Shown here piece after piece: positions 56,298 through 64,000 of a DNA stretch of 64,000 nt (position 1 is the first letter of the stretch; every line of letters begins with the position of its first letter). Where the stretch lies: NCBI GenBank assembly GCA_022495005.1, contig JAGYXB010000107.1, positions 1 through 64,000 on the forward strand. Reading direction: 5' to 3'. The position numbers and the translations under genes were made by a program. Below the pieces are notes generated by a model that worked only from the letters and a program-made list of their open reading frames with translations, ran no database searches and was not told where the DNA came from. Origin of the DNA: Rhyacophila brunnea. Its lineage: Eukaryota; Arthropoda; Insecta; Trichoptera; Rhyacophilidae.

Positions 56298-56418
56298 CGA
56301 GGAACTCCAAGCCGAAGAGCTTCCATGTTCCCTTCTTGGTGATCAGAATGGAAGTGGGGCAAACGTTGCGGTGGACCACGTGGGTATTGTAGTGCAGGAA
56401 AGTCAATGCTTCAGTAAT
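56298..56418 (-). CDS. SCYL2: SCYL2 exon: kinase catalytic-loop region (degenerate)
   Basis: This 121-nt exon begins in phase 0 after an acceptor reading tttccag and ends with one spare base before GTAAGT. It reads ITEALTFLHYN, then VVHRNVCPTSILI, then GTWKLFGLEFL. This aligns with subdomains VIa to VII of protein kinases and with the matching part of SCYL2. The catalytic-loop aspartate of HRD is replaced by Asn (HRN). The position of the metal-binding DFG motif reads GLE. Both losses agree with SCYL2 as a pseudokinase or very weak kinase. The preceding exon would end with the helix before ITEAL; I could not find it between 56419 and 64000. The spare base G joins the next exon to give Glu. 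Confidence 0.93.
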
Positions 56419-56572
56419 CTGGAAACAAAAATAATGACAATACTGATTATATTTTCTTGTAGTATAAGGAGACAGTTCGCTAAATTATAAAATTATATAT
56501 TTTATAGTTGCATCTAATTATGCAATTTGAGTGTTCTGAGTATAAAAATAATATTGCATCGTTAGTCTAGTA

Positions 56573-57381
56573 CAGTGGTGCCCAACCCAAATCGTTTGGT
56601 GGGCCAAAAAAATATTACTGAGCTTAGGTGGGCCACACATATAAAAAAATAAAACAAAGAACTTTTTCAAAATATTTTATTTCCTTATAATTAATGTGAC
56701 ACTTGTTTTTGTATATTGTTTGATATCTTTTTCATATTGACTGTTAATTTAGCCGATTTGATTGGTCGTGTTTTCATCGGGCAACCTGCTGCGACACTTT
56801 GTTTTTACTGCATTTAATTTCGAAAAGAACGATTCGCAGTAATATGTAGTCCCAAACGCTTCTCTACTGCACATTGCCAGTCGTTTTAATTTTGGAAATT
56901 TATCTTCGAGGATATATTTCTGATAAAACTCAAGCTTATTCCCTTTGAACACGCACTTTAACTCTATGCTTGATTGCAGTTCTATTAGCTCCACTTGTAA
57001 ATTTGGATGCGCTGATTCCACCTCCACGCTAAACAGAGTTGAGAATATTTTGAACATTTCCTCATACTTTTGCATAAATGCGAATCTGGTATCGAATTCC
57101 TTAATTATTTTGTGACTTCATTAGAATATTTAAAAAAATCTTTATGTTCAATATTAAGTACGGAGTGTGTGGAGCTGGCATAAGTATACAAACAGGTACT
57201 AACACGCAGCACAACAAGAAAGTTCTAAATTCACAAAATATAATATACCTGAATGTGGTAAATTTACGAGATTTTTTTTGTGTTTTATGAATACCAAAAT
57301 GCAAAATATAGACAGCTGAAAACTTCAATTGGGCCTTGGGCTGCGAAAAATCTTCATTTGGGCCGCGGATTGGGCATGCCT
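56573..57381 (-). mobile_element. hAT element remnant with transposase C-terminus
   Basis: Ends CAGTGGTGCCCAACCC and GGATTGGGCATGCCTG form imperfect inverted repeats, with inner GGTGGGCC / GGGCCGCGG. It encloses the transposase fragment 56749-57075. The 8-bp flanks do not match clearly. Confidence 0.8.
56749..57075 (-). pseudogene. hAT transposase C-terminal fragment
   Basis: The 108-codon frame contains FSVEVESAHPNLQVELIELQ, FPKLKRLAMCSREAFGTTYY and CESFFSKLNAVKTKCRSRLP with DENTTNQI. This is the C-terminal dimerisation region of hAT transposases of the type found in GTF2IRD2- and ZBED5-like host genes ('FGSTY.CE..FS.M...K...RS.L.DE.L'). The BED finger and the catalytic Asp residues are missing. 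The element is therefore non-autonomous. Confidence 0.9.
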
Positions 57382-57547
57382 GGTATTGACCATGTACCTA
57401 TATACAACATATAATATAACTTGTAATAATTGCTATATAACTAAGTTTGTAATCAAATTGTTATAACAATGGGATGATTAATGTATTAACTCTAATGGTG
57501 GGCCATATATTATAATTGAATTTATTTTACATGTTTATTGAACATTT

Positions 57548-57775
57548 TCGATCATGTCCGATCCTAATAAGATCATATGGGGCCTCTGAGTGGAGGTTTG
57601 TATTAACAGATTTTTGTTTTTACGAGAAATGGATGTCAGCCACTTGCTCAACCTATTAGGTCCATATTCTGACTCATACACAAATTGAAAAACAATATGT
57701 GTACTTGCCAGACCCAAGATTTGAGCCTGGGACCAACGACGCTATAGGCCGACGCTTAATCCGCGCGCCCATCGT
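57548..57775 (-). mobile_element. tRNA-derived SINE (family S1), copy 4
   Basis: On the minus strand it begins ATGGGCGCGCGGATTAAGCG and has a decayed B box (GGCTCAAATCTTGGG). The body is collinear with 29615-29850 and ends at ATCGGACATGATCG. Confidence 0.86.
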
Positions 57776-58460
57776 AGGAGTTGAACATAATAAATTATAA
57801 ATTCAAAACACAACAATATAGGTATATATAAAAACAAAGAAAACAAAGTGTTAATAATATTTAAATATAAGTCGGGGTAATAAGTCCATGAAACCACACC
57901 GAGTAGACTCCTTTAAAACCATTCAGTTTTGATTGAATACAGTTATTGAAACCGAATTCATATTACCAATAGGAGGTTAGTTTTTCACCTTGGTAGAAGA
58001 AATAATGGATGGTCCAATACTATCAAGAATGACAGTTTCCTTAAAAGTAATAAAAAATATGTAGCTAAGATAAATCTCTCATAAAATTTTAACTACAATA
58101 ATATGTAAGAATACATTAGAGAAAATAAGTTGGATAGAGCCACGGATGGTATTAATACAGCCCCGAGTAAAGGAGTCTTAAAAAATCTTTTGAACCCTTC
58201 CCATCATACACGAGGCCAAGATAGTAGAACTACCCCTAAGCCTGCTTAGAACTAAGGATTTGTAAAGAACCTTTAGGACCTTAAAGGACTCGGGTCATTT
58301 GTAACGCCTCAAACGTAATGCCAAGATCCCTACTCTGCCATGCATCGAATATTAGATAAAAATAATACTTTAGTAAACGATAAAATATTGCATTTTTATC
58401 AAAATTAAAATCCAAATTACATACCGACCTGGAAAATCACTTTTGATAGGGACATTGTTG

Positions 58461-58866
58461 AAGGGACCTAGAACCATGGTCCCCACAAGAGGGGGGGGGG
58501 CTGACAGGGCTCTGCCTGGGGGCCCGGCGAGGCGAGACGACCAGATAAGTGAGATAAACACACATCAATAATTTGCTTTAATAGTATAGGCGCTATTTTC
58601 CTTCAGTAATATTATTATTTAAAGTTATGTGATTGAACGATACAATTTTTAATTGTGTATCAATACTCGACATCTCCACAATTCAAATGGATGTATTAAA
58701 ATATACAATAAAACACTAAACATACACATTAATTTTACCGCGTACACCATTTGGAAAATACAACCGTACAGCGGCACACTGCCTTTATCATTGGCGATAG
58801 GTAGGGGGGGGCGCCAAATATCCTAGCCTGGGGGCCCGCTTCACGATGTGGGGCCCATGCCTAGAA
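58461..58866. mobile_element. G-rich MITE-like element
   Basis: Ends CCTAGAACCATGGTCCCCAC and TGTGGGGCCCATGCCTAG are approximate inverted repeats. It contains G runs of 10 and 8 and two copies of CTGGGGGCCCG. The target duplication is unclear. Confidence 0.55.
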
Positions 58867-59399
58867 CCCAACCTCATCTTGTCTTTGACAATGGTTGTTG
58901 ATGATAATAAATATAATTAATTCATCTCGAAAGCCTACATATTTTAAGTGAATAACTAAATAAAAGCTACGTATTGAAAATGGCTACTTGCTCTTTTTAA
59001 GTCTTGTTTGTAATCTTTATGATAGTTTTTACTCTACATTTTATATGATAGCGATTATGCTTTATGTATGAAACGCTCTGCTAGAAAATGCTTTTAATAC
59101 GTGAATGAGCGATGTATAAAAGGCAAGGTACAAGAGTTATGAAAACTTCCTTATTATGTCTCTTAAGCCAGCGTTTCTCTATCTATATAGAATAATATAA
59201 ATGATATCAATAAAAATAAATAATATATATTATTTATTCTTTTTAAAAAACTTTTTTTTTAAACGGTACATGTTCAAACACGCGCGTTAACATCATTTTA
59301 CTCCCTATTTCAATTATAGTTAGTCAATTTACGGCTACGGCCGTATGTTGTAGCTTAACCACTGGGGAATGCCAAAAGAAATGGCGTATTTCAAAAAAA

Positions 59400-59951
59400 C
59401 ACTACCTTATTCTTAGGTCAATAATTATTATAAAGCAATCATTATTCGTAGGATCTTTATCACACTTGAATGGTCAAAGACATAGCTTATAATGAGTATC
59501 TTTAGAATTATCTTCAAATGTGTTAATCTTGCCCATTTTTTTGAATAATAAAATGCCTAATTCTTGTCAAATTTGGGATCACAGAGATTATCAATATAAT
59601 TTGTTATCGTAAATATTTTACTAAAATTATCTCATCATAAATTATACTAATGGTTTTATAAATGCGATTAAAAATTAATAAAAGTAAAAAATCTTAACAC
59701 CACTGCACAGTTATGTACCGAAATATGACTATATTCTAAAACATTAGAGCGAGAGGTTTAAAAGAATACTATTTTATGTAATAAAAATACTTTATGCAGT
59801 CATCAAATGTTTAAATAAATTTAAAGGGTAATAAGGCTTCAAAATCATTTAAATAGATTATCTACAACGCTTAAGGTATGTCCAGGATCATGCTTTGAAA
59901 ATAGAAAAAAAGCTCCATTTTGACCCACGCTGAGCACGTCCGCCCTTAATA
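59400..59951 (+). repeat. 550-bp dispersed direct repeat, copy 2
   Basis: Collinear partner of 54769-55335, about 4.6 kb away. Its content is unrecognised. Confidence 0.82.
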
Positions 59952-60176
59952 TTAAATACTCCAGTAAAAGAAGTCACGGAAGATTGATCGCAAATGATAT
60001 AATATTTTAATTTCAAGATTATTTTTACTTTATTTGTGATTGCTACGTTATCAGCCTCATATTAACTCATTTAATTGGATGTAACGCTGAATTATTCAAT
60101 ATTATTAAGGTAACGCTCCAATCAGTATTATTAAACATTATTTGTGATTATTAATTTTCTTAAATATTATAGAGTT

Positions 60177-60551
60177 TTTGAAGTTATTTTTCTTTAGGCG
60201 CGTTTGAGAAAACAGATTAGAGAGTATTTTTGGCGTATGACGAAGTTGCGCGCGCAAATGTAACGCATTAATTTGGCATGGGACGGAAGTTTGCCCGCCG
60301 ATGCGACATGATTTATTTTGCGCGGCGAATAATTCTAAACTATAATATTATACTGTATAATCATCACGATTGCAGTATCATTCTGTGGCGTAATGGTTGT
60401 GCGTTCAGCTGATAACCGAACAATCATTGGTTCGAATCCAATCGAGTGTTTTTTTTTGTGTGAAAAAATAAATTATGTGTTACATGTCACACGCCAAAAA
60501 TATACTCTGATCTGATTTTCCAAACTCGCCTTAAGAAGTATAATTTCAATA
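60177..60551. mobile_element. 375-bp TIR element carrying a tRNA-Ile-like sequence
   Basis: Inverted repeats of nearly 60 bp (TTTAGGCGCGTTTGAGAAAA; TTAGAGAGTATTTTTGGCGT) enclose the tRNA-like segment 60391-60457, which has A-box TGGCGTAATGG, loop CTGATAA and B-box GGTTCGAATCC. Confidence 0.78.
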
Positions 60552-60920
60552 TTATGCATTTTTTTGATTAATTTATAATTTATACATTTCAAATAGAAAT
60601 TACAACTGAAAATTACCTGAATTGTGACTTTGTTCCATTAGAATAATTAAAGTAGGTAGGTAACAAGTTCACATGCGAGGCTGAGACATGGGTTCACCGA
60701 TTGTCAGAAACTAATGATGTTTGACCGCAGGGTATTCCGAGAGTTACTTGGTCTAATTGTTTACGTGTCATTTATACGAATGAAAATTGGCCGAACCCAT
60801 CAATTCGATTCGCAAATGGCATATTCGCATCCAAGTCGAATGGAATTTAGCTACATCGATTAGCTTTTTGCTGAAGCGGCAATTGATACGACACTTTGAC
60901 CATAATTGACTTTGATTGAT

Positions 60921-61160
60921 TGTGTCGCTACATTTCAAAATCAGCCAAGTAAACCTTTAGGTATTTTTGACTTTTTTTGTGAATTGCTGAAGAACTACTG
61001 CTTTCTAACATTTCTGCATTATAAATATGTGGAATTTATTCATTTTAAATATTCTTTACTCAAAATAATATAAACTTTCACCCTTGTGACTGTGTATTTG
61101 AGAAAACAAAAAGCTGTTTTTCTCCTATTCACCTATTATGGCGAAATCTAGCGACACAAT
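60921..61160. mobile_element. MITE with TIR TCGCTA-ATTTCAAAATCAGCC, copy 2
   Basis: It starts TGTGTCGCTACATTTCAAAA and ends GAAATCTAGCGACACAAT. Compared with 737-981 it lacks about 16 bp just inside the right end. Confidence 0.84.
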
Positions 61161-62022
61161 TAAGAAAACTCGACATTATATTTAAATATATATGAATCAT
61201 AATTACGTCGATTACTTTATTTCTTACTTACCTTTTAGTCCATATTGTTATGATTAGGGAACACAAAATGTAAAGGAACTGGCTTATCCTACTGCGTGTG
61301 ATATAATAATTATTATATAATAGAGAACGGATCTCGATTGTGAAATAATATGGGATAAACTTAAACAGGTTATTTTAAATAAATACTCATTTTTCATAGT
61401 ATACCTATATTAAAGTTTCATGTAATCTCTAACGCGAATTCAATATTTGAGGATAGTCGGCGTGCTTGGTGTTCCTTAGTTATATGGCCTAAAGTAATAA
61501 AGTGGAAGTGAAACATGTTTGGACGTAAATAATATTATTAACTAATATGTTTGAGGAACGTTGTCTTCAAACGACCTTACCTTCTCTTATTCTGAATAAT
61601 ATACAAAGCAAATTTATTTTTACGGTTTAAAAAAGCCTAAAAGGTTTTTTTTTAAAGTGCTCACCATGATACATAACAAAGCCACAAGAATGATGCAGAT
61701 ATACCGAATTGTTCACACAAGCATCTCATTCACATAGTAACTAAACTTTAGTGGGTATATAAGTACTAAATTTTTTGTTTTTGTTTAAGAATGAATACCT
61801 AGTAATATTATAGTAATTAACTATGTATTTCTTTTAATTCACAAGATTTTAGAATGTAACATTCTTTCATTGAACGTATATACCTAATTTTAAAATACGA
61901 CACCTAGTAGAATTCAAACCTACGCCCCTCGGGATATAGAAGGTTGCGAAAACTGGCTTTACTGGCTGTGAAAATCCGTGATTAAAAGAATATAATACCT
62001 ACATTGTACTATATATATTACC
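61161..62022. other. AT-rich stretch without recognised content
   Basis: No coding exon, element end pair or RNA gene was seen. Confidence 0.45.
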
Positions 62023-62613
62023 CAATGGCGAGGGGTTGCAGGCAGAATGTTAAAATTCGACATAAATAGTGCACATTAAACTTTGTCAGTCATACTTATT
62101 TGTTTCCATTGAACTAAGAATACAGATTGATGATGGTGCTGGTTAGTTTGTAAAATTTAATTAAACCCAGCCTAAACCAAACCATAATAGTTTTCGTGTA
62201 CTATGGGCGATCCGATAAAAATAGTGCTCGCTTTTTCAGTCATACTTATTTGTTTTCATTGAATTAAAAATACATATTACAGATGGCGTTGGTTAGTTTT
62301 TAAAATTCATTAAGCCCTGCCTAAGAAAAACCATAATCGATAAAAATATTCTTTTATCTATAAAATATCTAAAATTATGTATGGTTTAATAGCATAATTT
62401 TAGCCATTTTATAGATAAATGAATATTTTTTAACTATAACTACTATGGTTTGGTTTTAGTAGGGTTTTATTGAATTTTAAAAATTGACCAACACTATCTA
62501 CATTCTACACATCGTAATCTTAGTTCAATGAAAACAAATACGTTTGACTGACAAAGTCTAGTGTGCACTATTTATGTCGAATCTTAACAGCCTACCTCCA
62601 CTCTTCGCTACTG
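62023..62613. mobile_element. hAT-like MITE, CAGTGGCGAAGGG family, copy 2
   Basis: This 591-bp element begins CAATGGCGAGGGG and ends CTCTTCGCTACTG, flanked by ATATTACC and ATACTACC (7 of 8). It is collinear with 20835-21423. Confidence 0.88.
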
Positions 62614-62764
62614 ATACTACCCACTACTCAGTATACAGCAGACCTACGGGATGCTGCAAAAAGACACGTAAGCAACAGGGATGTTTTGTATTCATGATTG
62701 AGTAAGAAGATTAATGAATATTGATAAATATAAAAATTAATATATAAACTAAAAACTAATTTCG

Positions 62765-62856
62765 GTACTGTTCAGGAATACTGCGGAAAACACATTTTGA
62801 AAATAGCCGATAAACTGGATTATTTGTTAGGTTAACCTAACCAAACCTAACCTAAT
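62765..62856. mobile_element. Half of a TTAGG foldback element
   Basis: One arm (CTGCGGAAAACACATTTTGA, CTGGATTATTTGTTAGG) runs into a short CCTAA stretch and then stops. The second arm is missing. Confidence 0.8.
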
Positions 62857-64000
62857 GACACGGCCCCAAAATGCAGGCCATCAGCCGGCATTTCCCCTTA
62901 ATGAATTAGTGACGTCACAACTTTTCGATCCGACCGTAATTGTCGATTTTACTTGAAAATACGCGGCCTATCTCTAAACAAAGCTATAGTAATTGTGTAT
63001 TAAGTCCCATAGTACAATCTGAGCGACTTATGGCCCCTCAGAGTGAACTACGGATGAATTTCCTCTCAAGGAGACCAAACGGTCTTATAAGGTGAAATGT
63101 AAGTAATTGAAATGTATAAGATTGAGGTTAAAAATAGATAATAAATTGTAAACGACTTATGGGATATCATTTGCTAAACATTGGCAATAAATGTCCATTT
63201 GCATTTAATCTGATTTTGAATTATATAAAAATAAATTTTATTTTTTCAAATTTGGTCTCGATCTAATTGCCGATACCAAAGTAAAATAACTTAAATAAAT
63301 AAATTATGATATCAAATATTGTTGTAATTAAAATCTAATGATTACGTTTTGTAAGTACTGATTACGCACACTCAATTTAAATAATAAATTAATATTTCGA
63401 ACCGTAATAAAAAGGGTACCAATTTAAGTACCTACTTTTGTAAAAGTTAAATGAAGGAATTTCGAAAATGGAAATTTAGTCTGAAGACTCGGTTGCTTTC
63501 CTAATTTAAAAATAAAAATTGTTCTTTAGATCTGTCAATTAACCCTGACAGATCAATATTAAATTACCCGAAATAGGTAATTTTCAAACTCAATAAATGA
63601 ATACTTGTCATAGAAATTTAGACTGAAACTAATGTTATACCTTTAAGTTAAAGTGTTCTATAAATGTAATTAAATAAATTTTAATTGTAATCCTTTCGGG
63701 CCGTCTGTAATTAGCCCGCAAAAGTTCTGCATAAAAGAAACGAACAACTTCGATTTCTGCCAGTCTTATTACATCCACGCTCTTGAACGGTGATTTTAAT
63801 GATTCGCGTCTCTGTTACGCTTTATTTTTAGCAAAAATATTTTCATTTTTCTTTTCCGTTAGCTCGATAAACGAACTAACAGATATTTGGACAATCTATG
63901 TCAAAAGTACTATAAAGACTTTTACGATTGTTATCAAACTTGTACCGCCTATAGGTATTAACTAATTGTATATTTTTATTCTATTGAATGATCATAATTT
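62857..64000. other. Window end without recognised gene
   Basis: The GC-richer patch at 63690-63830 was checked for the missing SCYL2 upstream exon. No open frame with the right phase and a donor was found. Confidence 0.4.

Larger units (their letters stand above)
6579..56418 (-). other. SCYL2: SCYL2 gene body (12 visible exons, incomplete at both ends)
   Basis: Twelve minus-strand exons with GT-AG boundaries join without a frame break: 56298-56418, 49615-49710, 31290-31435, 23375-23505, 22165-22279, 17528-17673, 15942-16095, 13868-14117, 12798-12934, 10156-10369, 9265-9584 and 6579-6647. They total 1899 nt, or 633 codons. The order of motifs follows animal SCYL2: kinase C-lobe, HEAT-like repeats, low-complexity tail. 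In mammals SCYL2/CVAK104 binds clathrin and AP2 and acts in trans-Golgi and endosomal sorting; that role is transferred here by homology. The start codon and N-lobe exons were not found up to 64000, and no stop-bearing exon was found below 6579. Introns range from about 0.6 kb to 18 kb and are packed with transposons. Exon joins come from phase and splice consensus, not from transcripts. Confidence 0.92.

Noticed and set aside
60391..60457. Functional tRNA-Ile gene
   Set aside because: A and B boxes are present, but the acceptor stem does not pair and the segment is embedded in a TIR element with a second decayed copy at 15360-15450.
60600..60680. Possible missing upstream SCYL2 exon with donor GTAATT
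   Set aside because: No acceptor upstream and the phase does not fit the following exon.

Overview
This is an animal nuclear genome window, most likely from an insect. The genes have short coding exons with GT-AG boundaries separated by very long AT-rich introns. TTAGG repeats (the common arthropod telomere unit) occur at internal sites, and the rest is dense with DNA transposons, miniature inverted-repeat elements (MITEs) and 5'-truncated LINEs. An aphid-like hemipteran would fit, but the species is not proven from sequence.

One host gene can be supported. Twelve exons on the minus strand, from 56418 down to 6579, join in one reading frame and give 633 codons. They match SCYL2 (SCY1-like 2, also called CVAK104), a clathrin-coat-associated pseudokinase. 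The first exons in the window carry a degenerate kinase domain: HRN instead of HRD, GLE where DFG belongs, and the APE motif retained. The next exons carry the HEAT-like repeats, and the last two carry a Gly/Ser-rich tail. The start codon and N-lobe exons are not visible and probably lie beyond 64000. Exons after 6579 were not found, so the stop codon is also missing. The visible part spans about 50 kb for 1.9 kb of code.

Layout, low to high coordinate: 1-6.5 kb holds nested foldback elements and two copies of one TIR element. 6.5-24 kb holds most SCYL2 exons, with a 1.3 kb mariner, hAT-like MITEs and LINE scraps in the introns. 24-31 kb holds foldback elements, a tRNA-derived SINE, a tandem array and a LINE 3' end. 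31-49 kb is one large intron between two kinase-domain exons. It contains a Harbinger-type MITE, LINE remnants, a Tigger/pogo transposase relic, three copies of a CAGTGACGTCC hAT-like family, a broken Tc1/mariner-like gene, a 1.4 kb TIR transposon inserted into a LINE tail, and a 2.1 kb element with nested insertions. 49-56 kb has more MITEs and a 5'-truncated LINE with a clean target duplication. 56-64 kb has a hAT transposase C-terminal relic, a long repeat pair and TIR elements.

The main interest is the transposon archaeology. Many elements keep readable target-site duplications (8 bp for hAT-like, TTA for Harbinger-like, TA for mariner/pogo, about 10 bp for one MULE-like element), so families, insertion order and nesting can be read directly. 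No CRISPR array, operon, rRNA or convincing functional tRNA gene was seen.
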